Source: Fistulifera solaris
Lineage: Eukaryota > Bacillariophyta > Bacillariophyceae > Naviculales > Stauroneidaceae
Length of the DNA stretch: 64,000 nucleotides
NCBI GenBank assembly: GCA_030295235.1
Contig: AP026127.1
Location: forward strand, 1,366,501-1,430,500
Reading direction: 5' to 3'
This document shows positions 9,910 through 22,004 of this stretch, one piece after another. The notes under the pieces were generated by a model. The model saw only the letters and a program-made list of their open reading frames with translations. It was not told where the DNA came from and searched no databases. Position 1 is the first letter of the stretch, and each line of letters begins with the position of its first letter. A program made the translations under genes and the position numbers.

Positions 9910-12900
9910 TCTAGCGGCTAGCGGAACGCTCGACTTCGAATCACTATACCCCGAAAGTGTGCATAACGATTTTTCACGACTGCATGTTAGTCATGAATCG
10001 CTATTGAGATTGTGCCAAAGTACACCCAAGGCTCCATTTGCCATTTATTCTCACAGGAATACATATTTTATCAGTTGCTGGAGCTTAAAAAATTTCTTTG
10101 AGTCCGTTCATAGCACAATTCGGCAATCGTGTGATTGAAAAGGCGCTAGCGGAACGCTCGACTTTGAATCACTATACCCCGAAAGTGTGGATTACGATTT
10201 TTCACGACTGCATTTTGATCATGAATCGCTATTGAGATTGTGACAAAGTACACCCAAGGCTCCATTTGCCATTTGTTTTCACAGGAATACATATTTTATC
10301 TGTTGCTGTAGCTTAAAAAATTTCTTTGAGTCCGTTCATAGCACAATTCGGCAATCGTGTGATTGAAAAGGCTCTAGCGGAACGCTCGACTTTGAATCAC
10401 TATACCCTGAAAGTGTGGATTACGATTTTTCACGACTGCATTTTAGTCATGAATCGCTATTGAGATTGTGCCAAAGTACACCCAAGGCTCCATTTGTTCT
10501 CACAGGAATACATATTTTATCAGTTGCTGTAGCTTAAAAAATTTCTTTGAGTCCGTTCATAGCTCAATTCGGCAATCGTGTGATTGAAAAGGCGCTAGCG
10601 GAACGCTCGACTTTGAATCACTATACCCCGAAAGTGTGGATTACGACTTTTCACGACTGCTTTTTAGTCATGAATCGCTATTGAGATTGTGCCAAAGTAA
10701 ACCCAAGGCTCCATTTGTTCTCACAGGAATACAAAATTATATGTTGCGGCAGCTTTATAAATTTCAATGAGGCCGTTCATACTACAATTCGGCAATCGTG
10801 TGATTGAAAAGGCTCTAGCGGAACGCTCGACTTCGGATCACTATACCCCGAAAGTGTGCATAACGATTTTTCACGACTGCATGTTAGTCATGAATCGCTA
10901 TTGAGATTGTGCCAAAGTAAACCCAAGGCTCCATTTGCCATTTATTCTCACAGGAATACATATTCAATCAGTTGCGGGAGCTTAAAAAATTTCTTTGAGT
11001 CCGTTCATAGCTCAATTCGGCAATCGTGTGATTGAAAAGGCGCTAGCGGCTTCGAATCACTATACCCCGAAAGTGTGGATTACGATTTTTCACGACTGCT
11101 TTTTAGTCATGAATCGCTATTGAGATTGTGCCAAAGTAAACCCAAGGCTCCATTTGTTCTCACAGGAATACAAAATTATATGTTGCGGCAGCTTTATAAA
11201 TTTCAATGAGGCCGTTCATACTACAATTCGGCAATCGTGTGATTGAAAAGGCGCTAGCGGCTTCGAATCACTATACCCCGAAAGTGTGGATTACGACTTT
11301 TCACGACTGCTTTTTAGTCATGAATCGCTATTGAGATTGTGCCAAAGTAAACCCAAGGCTCCATTTGTTCTCACAGGAATACAAAATTATATGTTGCGGC
11401 AGCTTTATAAATTTCAATGAGGCCGTTCATACTACAATTCGGCAATCGTGTGATTGAAAAGGCGCTAGCGGCTTCGAATCACTATACCCCGAAAGTGTGG
11501 ATTACGATTTTTCACGACTGCATTTTAGTCATGAATCGCTATTGAGATTGTGCCAAAGTAAACCCAAGGCTCCATTTGTTCTCACAGGAATACAAAATTA
11601 TATGTTGCGGCAGCTTTATAAATTTCAATGAGGCCGTTCATACTACAATTCGGCAATCGTGTGATTGAAAAGGCGCTAGCGGCTTCGAATCACTATACCC
11701 CGAAAGTGTGGATTACGATTTTTCACGACTGCTTTTTAGTCATGAATCGCTATTGAGATTGTGCCAAAGTAAACCCAAGGCTCCATTTGTTCTCACAGGA
11801 ATACAAAATTATATGTTGCGGCAGCTTTATAAATTTCAATGAGGCCGTTCATACTACAATTCGGCAATCGTGTGATTGAAAAGGCGCTAGCGGCTTCGAA
11901 TCACTATACCCTGAAAGTGTGGATTACGATTTTTCACGACTGCATTTTAGTCATGAATCGCTATTGAGATTGTGCCAAAGGAAACCCAAGGCTCCATTTG
12001 TTCTCACAGGAATACAAAATTATATGTTGCGGCAGCTTTATAAATTTTAATGAGTCCGTTCATAGCACAATTCGGCAATCGTGTGATTGAAAAGGCTCTA
12101 GCGGAACGCTCGACTTTGAATCACTATACCCTGAAAGTGTGGATTACGATTTTTCACGACTGCATTTTAGTCATGAATCGCTATTGAGATTGTGCCAAAG
12201 TACACCCAAGGCTCCATTTGTTCTCACAGGAATACATATTTTATCAGTTGCTGTAGCTTAAAAAATTTCTTTGAGTCCGTTCATAGCTCAATTCGGCAAT
12301 CGTGTGATTGAAAAGGCGCTAGCGGAACGCTCGACTTTGAATCACTATACCCCGAAAGTGTGGATTACGACTTTTCACGACTGCATTTTAGTCATGAATC
12401 GCTATTGAGATTGTGCCAAAGTAAACCCAAGGCTCCATTTGTTCTCACAGGAATACAAAATTATATGTTGCGGCAGCTTTATAAATTTCAATGAGGCCGT
12501 TCATACTACAATTCGGCAATCGTGTGATTGAAAAGGCTCTAGCGGAACGCTCGACTTCGGATCACTATACCCTGAAAGTGTGGATTACGATTTTTCACGA
12601 CTGCATTTTAGTCATGAATCGCTATTGAGATTGTGCCAAAGTACACCCAAGGCTCCATTTGCCATTTATTCTCACAGGAATACATATTTTATCTGTTGCT
12701 GTAGCTTAAAAAATTTCTTTGAGTCCGTTCATAGCTCAATTCGGCAATCGTGAGATTGAAAAGGCGCTAGCGGAACGCTCGACTTTGAATCACTATACCC
12801 CGAAAGTGTGGATTACGATTTTTCACGACTGCATTTTAGTCATGAATCGCTATTGAGATTGTGCCAAAGTACACCCAAGGCTCCATTTGCCATTTATTCT

Positions 12901-14490
12901 CACAGGAATACATATTTTATCAGTTGCTGGAGCTTAAAAAATTTCTTTGAGTCCGTTCATAGCACAATTCGGCAATCGTGTGATTGAAAAGGCGCTAGCG
13001 GAACGCTCGACTTCGAATCACTATACCCCGAAAGTGTGGATTACGATTTTTCACGACTGCATTTTAGTCATGAATCGCTATTGAGATTGTGACAAAGTAC
13101 ACCCAAGGCTCCATTTGCCATTTGTTTTCACAGGAATACATATTTTATCTGTTGCTGTAGCTTAAAAAATTTCTTTGAGTCCGTTCATAGCACAATTCGG
13201 CAATCGTGTGATTGAAAAGGCTCTAGCGGAACGCTCGACTTTGAATCACTATACCCTGAAAGTGTGGATTACGATTTTTCACGACTGCATTTTAGTCATG
13301 AATCGCTATTGAGATTGTGCCAAAGTACACCCAAGGCTCCATTTGCCATTTGTTTTCACAGGAATACATATTTTATCAGTTGCTGTAGCTTAAAAAATTT
13401 CTTTGAGTCCGTTCATAGCTCAATTCGGCAATCGTGAGATTGAAAAGGCTCTAGCGGAACGCTCGACTTTGAATCACTATACCCCGAAAGTGTGGATTAC
13501 GATTTTTCACGACTGCATTTTAGTCATGAATCGCTATTGAGATTGTGCCAAAGTAAACCCAAGGCTCCATTTGTTCTCACAGGAATACAAAATTATATGT
13601 TGCGGCAGCTTTATAAATTTCAATGAGGCCGTTCATACTACAATTCGGCAATCGTGTGATTGAAAAGGCGCTAGCGGCTTCGAATCACTATACCCCGAAA
13701 GTGTGGATTACGATTTTTCACGACTGCATTTTAGTCATGAATCGCTATTGAGATTGTGCCAAAGTAAACCCAAGGCTCCATTTGCCATTTATTCTCACAG
13801 GAATACATATTTTATCAGTTGCTGGAGCTTAAAAAATTTCAATGAGGCCGTTCATACTACAATTCGGCAATCGTGTGATTGAAAAGGCGCTAGCGGAACG
13901 CTCGACTTCGAATCACTATACCCCGAAAGTGTGGATTACGATTTTTCACGACTGCATTTTAGTCATCAATCGCTATTGAGATTGTGCCAAAGTACACCCA
14001 AGGCTCTATTCGTTCTACCTGTAACAGGAATATAAATTCTATCCGTTGCTGAAGCATTATACATTTTTTGGACGCCTTTCATTTTACAATTTGGCAATGT
14101 TGTGAGTAAACCCAAGGCTCCATTTGTTCTCACAGGAATACAAAATAATATGTTGCTGCAGCTTTATAAATTTCAATGAGGCTGTTCATACTACAATTCG
14201 GCAATCGTGTGATTGAAAAGGCGCTAGCGGAACGCTCGACTTTGAATCACTATACCCCGAAAGTGTGGATTACGATTTTTCACGACTGCATTTTAGTCAT
14301 CAATCGCTATTGAGATTGTGCCAAAGTACACCCAAGGCTCTATTCGTTCTACCTGTAACAGGAATATAAATTCTATCCGTTGCTGAAGCATTATACATTT
14401 TTTGGACGCCTTTCATTTTACAATTTGGCAATGTTGTGATTGAAAAGGCTCTAGCGGAACGCTTGAATCGAACCACTATACCTATATACC
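9910..14490. repeat. Satellite array, about 20 units of roughly 210-230 bp
   Basis: The block aatcgctattgagattgtg recurs about 20 times in head-to-tail order from about 9998 to 14306. Two unit types alternate irregularly. One has gcttaaaaaatttctttgag and often an extra gccattta; the other has gctttataaatttcaatgag and may lack the gaacgctcga segment. The last two units diverge in their second half (cctgtaacaggaatataaat...). Mixed hybrids show that unequal exchange has homogenised the array. There is no open frame across it. Possible roles are a centromeric or heterochromatic satellite, or simply an expanded repeat; nothing in the sequence decides. Confidence 0.95.
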
Positions 14491-14647
14491 CCCAAGTAAA
14501 CGCCTACGAAAAGCTTCCTACTCGGTGAATTTGTCGTCGGGGGCTGGGAGTTCGAGTCGGACGAAAGAAACTGATATTGAATCCTCCCTCGCTTGCTCCC
14601 TCCCTCGCCACCTCCACCACACGTGGCAAATGTGGTGTTCTGGAAAC

Positions 14648-14716
14648 GACGTTAAAATTCTGCCTCGCCGTAGGCTTTACGTAGAAACTTGTACTGAGAG
14701 GCAGAATTTTAACGTC
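14648..14716. repeat. Hairpin (MITE-like) element, right copy
   Basis: Perfect 19-bp inverted arms, gacgttaaaattctgcctc (14648-14666) and its complement (14698-14716), around a 31-bp centre. The whole unit is the reverse complement of the copy at 9832-9900, so the satellite lies between two inverted copies. Confidence 0.75.
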
Positions 14717-14922
14717 CTTTCCTATTTCAATTCCGCCGTTTACACAACGCTTCTACTGGGTTGAGGATCTGCTTTCTGCTGGGAGCTGGGAGTTCGGATT
14801 CCTGTAGTAATGTAGTATAATCAATTTAGTAGTAAAGAGGCTATATGTTGTCAGATCGCAGACGTCCCCGTAAGGGTTGATATCTCTGGTCTGGCATCGC
14901 CCGTTGGAGCCAGGTCGACAGT

Positions 14923-14945
14923 CGACACACACACACACACAACGC
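14923..14945. repeat. (AC)n microsatellite
   Basis: A short cacaca run just before the upstream module. Confidence 0.6.
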
Positions 14946-14967
14946 AACAATTTCCCATGCTCCTTTT

Positions 14968-15485
14968 TTTGGCATTCGACGTTTCCTTTTTCGCGTCGGC
15001 GTCAACAATTTCCTCGCTGGAAAGCACCTTCTATTTTTATGATCTTTGCTTGCTTGACTATGGAACGTCAGTCAACGAAAGTATCCACACATAAAAGTTT
15101 GGTGTGTCGTTTTCGGCCGGATTGCTTCAAGAGCGGCCATGATATGAGCAGTTGCGTTTCGAGCTTCGCGGCTCGCTCCAACGGAGCCTCAACGATGTCG
15201 CCTGTGGCTCTATTAAAACATAAACACAAGAGTTTTAAATGATATATATCTTCTAGGCTCATTTGCAGCACATTGCGGCCGCTTCTACGGCTTCGGCAGC
15301 GCACAGAAACTCCCCCTCTCCGCCGTCTTAGGAAGCAGACGACGCGCGAGCCCGTCCTAAATGTTCGCTTCCCAGTGGCTAAATCGACTCCCACGACCGG
15401 AAACACTTAGGAAAGCCGTTGTTCCTTCGCTCGGAGACGCCTTAACTCAATCAACAAAAATGAATATTCAGAGTAACAGTAAGTA
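14968..15485 (-). repeat. ~510-bp upstream module, copy A
   Basis: On the minus strand this matches copies B (36624-37142) and C (44579-45086) along its length, sharing gaagcgaacatttaggacgg, acatgcgacatcgttga and gcgaagctcgaaacgcaact. It ends about 150 bp before the start codon at 15635. Copy C sits at the same distance before the paralogue at 44420, so this part was probably duplicated with the gene and may carry its promoter. Confidence 0.8.
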
Positions 15486-15634
15486 GGTATGTGTTATGTG
15501 ATCATGCTGGTCGGTAGTCTCGGCAACGAACGAGGATCACTGCTGTCTTTCTATTGTTCTGTCGAAACGTAAGAAAGCGTTGAAATTCAGCTGTTTGCAC
15601 TTGAAAAGTATCTTATATCATATCAATCCTTACA

Positions 15635-18427
15635 ATGAGTGGCGTCAACATCAATCCTATTTTAAACGACCTCATACGCAGTGCTACTGAGATGTTCGAA
15701 TGGGACAAAAAGGAGAATGCGTGGCGATGCAACCAGTGCCCAGAAAGTGATGTTCCTGTAAGGTTCAATAACCATTTAGCCCTGAAGAAGCACATAAAGA
15801 AACACAAAGGCATTTGTGCACAAGGGTGTGAGTTTGACTGGGGTAAAACACCTGGCACCCTCTTTAGATTTCAGAGCAATGGTCCAGATATCAATTGCAG
15901 GGTTTGCGGTTTGATTCTCGAAAACTCCAAAGACTCGCTTTTAAAGCACGCACTCGACGAGCACGGAGACGTGGGCGTCGGACCGTGGCTTATAGAACCA
16001 TACCTCAAGAAGGCCAACGTTGACAAAAATAATTCTCATCTCAAGATTGACGGTCAAGCAATGGTACGCGACTTGCACGGATACGCACATGTTGACGAAC
16101 ACTCCATGGCTACTCGACACGGAGCAAATGCAACGAATGACAATGTAAAGGAAGGTTACTTCGGAATGTAAGTGCACAGCTGTGACTTTGGAGTTCTTCA
16201 TATGGTTGTGTTGGCGAAGAAGACGACGACTCACTGTTTCCTCTGCTTTTTGCAGACCTGTGAATGTAAATTGTCCAGACCCTCGTTCGGAAAGTGAGCA
16301 GCTAGGTTTTTCTCTACCTATTAGCCCGGCCTGTGTATCGTCTCCGGAAGCTCGTAAGGATGAGGCTTTTTCCGATGCACCATCATCGTCGCCGTGTAAG
16401 AAAACGCTTTTTTCCCGTCCGAATTTTACTCGCAACAACTTCAATCGCATCGCGTCTTGCGACAATCTCGCCCAATTATTGCGCTCTTCCGATAATTCCG
16501 ATGATAATGATCTCGCAGACAAACTTGACACCTCCTCGTCGTCCGCATTGAATATTACTTCCTCTTCAATTCCTCGATCCGCGGGCTTGGAGGAGAGCAA
16601 TCTCAAAAACGATAGCAACGCAGAATTCGAACAACCTTTACAGCCACGCACGCCTTTGTCCGTGATAGCAAATGGACAAGATCGCCAATCGACTTCTTCG
16701 GTCAAGCGGAAACCGGCGCTGCCAGCTCACATTGTGGCAACTGGAGCAGCTCTCAATGAAAAGCTACTGCTTCATGTCTTTTCGTTTCTGTCATTGAGCG
16801 AAATCACGACAACGGCGTCGGCAGTTTGCACTTCGTGGTCGGATGCTGCATTGACTGCAACTTGCAGCTTGATGTGCAGCATCCTAAACTTTCCAGACGA
16901 TGACGAGCTCAATGGGGAATATCCTTCCGCCGCTTCTTCTTTGGTGCTTGAGAAAGGTTGGGATGATTTGACGCGCTTATTTCCTTGGGGACGTTATCTT
17001 TCCGGCGGTGCATCAAAGGCCGTTTATCGAGTTCACAACAAGTTTACTAACCGTGCCGAAGCTGTCTCGGTCATGTGAGTTGAAATAGATTTGATCAATG
17101 CTCTGCCTGTCGTCTTGTTGGATACTAATACGCTTGTCGCCACAGGGATTTTGATACAATCACTCATACAAAGACCATCTTGGCCGAGCTCTTGGTTTCG
17201 TGGAAGTTGAGCTCGCTGACGCGTCTTGGAATTTGCCCGAACTTTGTCACAATTCGAGAAGTCTTTACATGCGGGCATCCTCCGCCTTCGGACTGGGGAA
17301 CCGCGGAGGAGGAGGCGAAACTTGGAGATGCTTTTGACCCAGGGATGTCGTATAAGCCGCCATCAAAACCCAAGAAATCGTACCCCGGCCGTTTTGTGTT
17401 TATTCGTATGGACCTGTGTAACCAAGGCGATGCGGAAGCTTTTTTGAAAAATCAGACTGGCGAAAGTGTTGATTCTCTGGTGGCTCGTTCATTCATCTTT
17501 CAAGTTGCGTTTGCATTGCATGTTGCTGGTGCCAAATTTTCTGTGAAGCACTACGATGAAAAATTGTTGAACGTCTTCTTGCACGCCCCGGAGGTGAAAC
17601 GGAATTTGGTACTTCGGTACGGTCTCGGCTCCCGAACATTTGCTCTGAATATGCCGCCGGGACAGGCGATTATTGCTAAAATCGCTGATTACGGCACCGC
17701 TGATATCCGACCTGAATCGAATGGAGAGCCCGTTACTGCGGCACAATTCACCACCATCGAAAATACGCCTCCTGATTTCATGATTCTTGGAGACCGTGCG
17801 CAGCAAGGTCCCGCTCACGACTGCTTTGGGCTGGGTCTCTGTATGTTGCATTTGTTCACAGGGCATGCGCCGTATGAAGAGATTCTCAAGAGTGTCAAAT
17901 GCCCGTCCAATCTGGAGAAGCGCCTGCGAAACATATGGGAGAATAAAAATGATGGTAACTATACGGTCATTCGCAGTGTCATTCTATCTGATGTTGAAGA
18001 AGATGAAGATGGGAATGTTGTCAGTGGAGAGCCGGACGAAAGGGTCTATCATACGCTCTACAGATTCTTGGTCTTGTTTGGTATTCCTGATTTAAAGTTC
18101 AAACGCAAGCGAGGCCCGAAAGTTTGGGTTGCAATCCAACAATTATTGGTCGAGCAAGGCGAAGGGCCCGATGCAAAGACCTATCGAAAGCATTGCAAAA
18201 AGTTTTCCATTTTGGAAGGACAGAACTTTTACATTAAAAGAGCTCGCAAAAGTTTGGAAAGCATGGATGGAGGCTTGGAACTTCTTTTTGAGCTGTGCTC
18301 GTTTGACCCTTCGACGCGTGCTACTGCGCTTGATGTTTTGAATTCACGCTTCATGGCAGCTCTTGTGGAGAATGAAAATAGCTTATACGACCCAGAAGAC
18401 ACGGTGCACTCATTCACAAGCTTTTAG
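15635..18427 (+). CDS. Zinc-finger/F-box/protein-kinase-like fusion protein
   Basis: Three exons, 15635-16167, 16256-17074 and 17146-18427 (introns of 88 and 71 nt, GTAAGT and GTGAGT donors), give about 877 aa. N-terminus: WRCNQCPESD...H-IKKHKG and CRVCGLIL...LLKHALDEH, two C2H2-like fingers. A Ser-rich disordered region follows, then an F-box (LLLHVFSFLSLSEI...VCTSWSDAAL), the SCF-ligase adaptor motif. The C-terminal half is kinase-like: YLSGGASKAVYRV (Gly loop), KHYDEKLLNVF (HRD loop with Asp, Lys, Asn kept), IADYG (DFG as DYG) and HDCFGLGLCMLHLFTG. The strand usually holding the ATP-binding Lys reads EAVSVMDF, so Lys is Ser; activity is uncertain. Finger and linker are shared with the gene at 42740-44420. 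Substrates unknown. Confidence 0.85.
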
Positions 18428-19072
18428 TTCTAGAGTGATAAATTTAGAAGCTTATTTCATTACTACGTGCCTTAGATTTGATCAGTTGTGACGAACCATC
18501 TATCAACTAAATGCCTAGTGCACCGTTACTATCTATGCCTATGTCTTTACTGTCTCGATTCATTCCAGAAGCGTATGATCTTCTGAAACTTCCGCTTCCT
18601 CGTAAAGATACAATGCAAGCACGGAGAAACGACAAGAGACTTCAGCGTTGATGTTGCAAGTACGTCGAGAGCGGTAAAATCCAATATTCCTTGACATCCT
18701 TGGCAAAACCATCGTTTCTTAATGATGCCAAAATCATTCGGAAAAGTCTCTTCAAGCCTTGGCAGATCACGAAGCTCGAAAGTCATGACACAAAGTGAGC
18801 CTGACGACTCTTTTGCAGGGAGAACACGAACGGGACGGGTGGTTTGTTGCATCTACACACAATAGGACGCACTGGGACAGGATGATTGTTACGTTGATGC
18901 GAATGCACCTTATAGGTCACCTCCTCTTTACAAGACAAATGCGCTACCGGAATTGGTCGCGATTGTTGCGAATTCGTAAAGCAGGGGAAAAGAATTTATG
19001 TCATTGTCGGGGTACCTGTGCTCGAAAATTAAATTAAAAGTGCGCGTGACTACTCGAAGAGCTGCAACTCAA
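18428..19072. other. Intergenic, no gene seen
   Basis: A 101-codon minus-strand frame at 18547-18852 shows no domain. Nothing else recognised. Confidence 0.3.
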
Positions 19073-19207
19073 CCCAACTGCTGTCTATGCCACGCTATAT
19101 AACGACCTTCTTCCAGCCGAACATAGTCTCCTCGTCGTACTAAGGATCCTTTCGAACCACACAACCAGTCGATTCAAACCAAGACGTGGCAATCTCATCC
19201 ACGCTTA
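19073..19207 (-). pseudogene. Fragment of a Gfo/Idh/MocA oxidoreductase gene
   Basis: On the minus strand the text gattgccacgtcttggtttg...gactggttgtgtggt aligns with the GCHVLDRIDYLCG segment of the gene at 4382-5543. A second block, ggagactatgttcggct, aligns with its EDYVRFEG segment; some 55 bases between them are missing. Stops and gaps make it non-coding. It is a small relic of a duplication. Confidence 0.6.
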
Positions 19208-19239
19208 CTTTAACACAGTCATTAAAAGGCCAGTAATTC

Positions 19240-19560
19240 AGAAGCAATCACCCAATCTCTCAATTGTTGAGATACAGAAGCTTACAGAAGTAGCCGAGAT
19301 TGCGAATTTTCCCGTCAAGCAGCTTTAGCGATGTCGAGGTAACACGAAACTCTCGCAGCTGGTCCAGCAATAGCAGATTGGCTGCGAAACTACTAACCGG
19401 TCGCGCATCGGAGTTACTGATAAAAGAAAAATCAACTGCTTCAGATTTCCCGACTGGTCAATTTAAAGTCGCTCATTGCGTTGAAGGGAAACTTTTTTCA
19501 TTCACCACCAATACCATCATTTCATCCCCCGGCAATATACAGCATTTTGACCCGGATCAC
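19240..19560 (-). pseudogene. Decayed LRR gene fragment
   Basis: In one minus-strand frame: FAANLLLLDQLREFRVTSTS then LKLLDGKIRNLGYFCKLLYL and NN, followed by a stop. This has the spacing of LRR repeats of the G-IP-I-NL-L-L-L-N type, as in the intact family member at 27714-29648. Only about two repeats are readable, without start or membrane segment, so it is a remnant. Confidence 0.4.
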
Positions 19561-20417
19561 GGAGTTCATTAGGGTGATAAGCATATGAAATTTAGGCTTT
19601 CAAATCAAAACAAATGTGAAAGGTATGTCGAAGCGTCTGAGTCTTGTGAGCAGCCTTTTTCTTCGTCACAGAGTTGACCACTTTCGCTATATTTGTGGCT
19701 TCAAAGGCAACCCATTTCGGTGTGCAGTCTATCGGGTAAACTTTGTCGTTAATTGCCTACAACTGGTTGCGGATGTAATACAAGATGTTTTTTAACAGTG
19801 TCGTGAGCATCGTAAATTGTATTCCTTTCAAATACTGTCGAAGTACTGGTAAGCGCTTGAAGATAAACAGGAGATGGTCAAACGCAGGAGTTGCAACTGT
19901 CTTCGTTACATCTTTTATACTTTACTTCTCTCAAAGATGACGAGATGGTCGCGACGACGACGGCGGCGGCGGGGCGGTCGAAAATAGAACGCGGCGAAAA
20001 AACACCGCCTTTTCAAAAACATAACGGAGTTTCGGTCAGACATGCATGCATATAGTGAGAAATATCTATGACGAGTTGTTATACACTGGAGCGCGCCCGA
20101 CGCGCTAATCGATGTTTCACAAAAATCCAAGAAGCGTTTTCTTTCTTCGCGCAGAAGCAGGAACTCACAAAATTATTCGCTCTTATTGTCGTCATCAACA
20201 ACAACGACGGGCATCATATTCAGAACTTTTGCTTGGTAAGCTGCTTGTTAAGTGATTGTGATCCGTCGACGTAAGCGCCCTTGGTTGTGAAGAGACCGCC
20301 AGTCGAACTCTTGTCGTCTCGTAATCGTCATCGTGCTCGTTTCCTAACCTTGGAAGCTCGCGATCGATCCTTACTTGAAGTTCCATCTAACGAAGTTTGC
20401 TCAAATTACTTAGGAAA
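19561..20417. other. Intergenic, no gene seen
   Basis: No frame with a domain. A cgacgacggcggcggcgg patch occurs at about 19955-19975. The last 300 bases should hold the promoter of the gene at 20418. Confidence 0.35.
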
Positions 20418-21215
20418 ATGGACGACGACTCGATTTTGACTAATACTATAGATGCGGTCGATAGGATGCTTCTGGCCAACACCTGCAAATACTTGGAAGC
20501 CAGCAACTTCCCGGACATTAGAATGTGGATGGAGAGTTACCGGAAGCTCGAGGCCGAACGCATTAGAGGAGACCGGTTTTATCGCAAACTTGAACGTCTT
20601 CGAGAACTCAATATTGGCAGATTCGTCGAGAAACGCAACTATCTACTAAGTGCCTTGGAAGAAGACTGGGTAGGACAAGAAAATCTACCTGTGGAAGCAC
20701 CGGTGATGGAATCACAAGAGAATGCTTCTTTAGTAGTGATGGCGTCGCGCACGAACGAGAATCAGCCATCGGGGGCGAGCTCACGACAGCGATATGAAAA
20801 TGGCACGAAAATATCAAAGTTCTTTGAGGTGAATCAAGTGCATACGGAATTTGATGGAGAGGTTATCTCTTTCGACGAGTCAAATGATGGTTCTGGACGA
20901 TGGTTTTACACTATCCGCTACAATAATGGTCATGTAGAGTATTTGCTAGACGATGAAGTAAGCGTTTCGCTCGATGATCAAGTAAGCGAGCTCCTTGATG
21001 ATGATTCAGAAAACTCGGGTCTCGTATGGGTTCGTGATGGAAAAGAACAACATCCCGCAATTCTTGACAAGACCAAATCTCTTGTAAACAAGGATGAAAA
21101 AACATTGCGTGCTATTCGATGGCAAACATCTGGTCGCCCTGCTTTAGTCGAGCAAAACAAAATCGAGTATAAACTTGCTCCTCGCCGATCGACTGTCCCA
21201 CGATACAGCTTCTGA
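20418..21215 (+). CDS. Tudor-like (PTM/DIR17-like) domain protein
   Basis: Single exon of 265 aa from the ATG at 20418 (MDDDSILTNTIDAVDRML). The N-terminal third is a charged helical region. Residues about 125-180 read YENGTKISKFFEVN...FDGEVISFD...WFYTIRYNNGHVEYLLDDEV. This is the pattern of the small Tudor-like domain found in plant PTM and DIR17 proteins, which is a putative chromatin or methyl-mark reader. The tail is acidic, then basic. The same domain is found at 32670-33341, 42740-44420 and in the relic at 9085-9345. Binding target unknown. Confidence 0.75.
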   Translation: MDDDSILTNTIDAVDRMLLANTCKYLEASNFPDIRMWMESYRKLEAERIRGDRFYRKLERLRELNIGRFVEKRNYLLSALEEDWVGQENLPVEAPVMESQENASLVVMASRTNENQPSGASSRQRYENGTKISKFFEVNQVHTEFDGEVISFDESNDGSGRWFYTIRYNNGHVEYLLDDEVSVSLDDQVSELLDDDSENSGLVWVRDGKEQHPAILDKTKSLVNKDEKTLRAIRWQTSGRPALVEQNKIEYKLAPRRSTVPRYSF

Positions 21216-21714
21216 ATTTCGAGCCATGCCTCGACAAGCATTGAAAGGAGCGAAAAAGCAACCAGCAGACGCGAGACGAAAGAATTGTATTATAAAATAT
21301 TTTGGCATAACGCTCCTCTTTGCATTCATCCGTAGAAATTGACATCGGTGAGTCAATATAAGTCGGCAAGCCGCAATCGAAACTCAATGGCAAAAAAAGA
21401 TTTTAACCCTCAAAATAAAAGGAAAAATCTTTTGCAGACCCTGTAGCGAACAACAAGCAACACGGGAGCTTCCAGCCCCGAAATAAGTAAGCTTAGCATG
21501 CGGCCAGTAGCAACAACAGACAAATCAAAAATCCAAAGAAGAAAGACACAATCGATACCGTTTGTGTATTCAGGAATGTGCAAACTACCGAGTTGCTAAT
21601 GGCGTTACCGATTTAGGCGCATTTCCTCCACGTAATTTCACACAAAACATTGCGGATTGTAGCAGAGGGTGTTTTTGATAGGAATCCGAGTTTACGACTG
21701 CGATCTACGCTTTG
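21216..21714. other. Intergenic, no gene seen
   Basis: Nothing recognised apart from short frames on both strands. Confidence 0.3.
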
Positions 21715-21905
21715 TATAGTTGAACACCCAAAGCGTAGAGATGATGCGATTACAAACAACGAAAGTATGTCCGATCAAACAAGTCAAAATGCTCTGACCA
21801 CAAGAGGGAGTCGAGCAGTCAGCCAGCCGGTGTACGATCAAGCATGAAGGATCACGCGCTTTCTTCGAATCTGTCAGCGGTCCATAGTGACAATCAAGAA
21901 GCGAG
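21715..21905 (+). repeat. Local diverged duplication, unit 1
   Basis: Shares an ordered set of blocks with 22585-22770, about 865 bp downstream: gaacacccaaagcgtag / gaataccgaaagcgtag, then caaacaagtcaa / catacaagtcaa, then a gcatgaag block and a ggtcca-agtg-caa-aag block. Strongly decayed; no coding. Confidence 0.4.
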
Positions 21906-22004
21906 AGAAGACAGAGCAGAGAGACGTATCTACCAGTCTCATTCAACCGACATACTTCTCAAAGCAATGAATGTGCAGAACGGGGGAAGAGGTTATGCCC
22001 TCTT

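Noticed and set aside
9910-14490. CRISPR array
   Set aside because: Whole units repeat with no unique spacers, and the units are over 200 bp; this is a satellite in a eukaryotic setting.
15941-16705. 254-codon minus-strand frame
   Set aside because: Antisense to exons 1-2 of the zinc-finger/F-box gene, which has fingers, splice sites and a paralogue.
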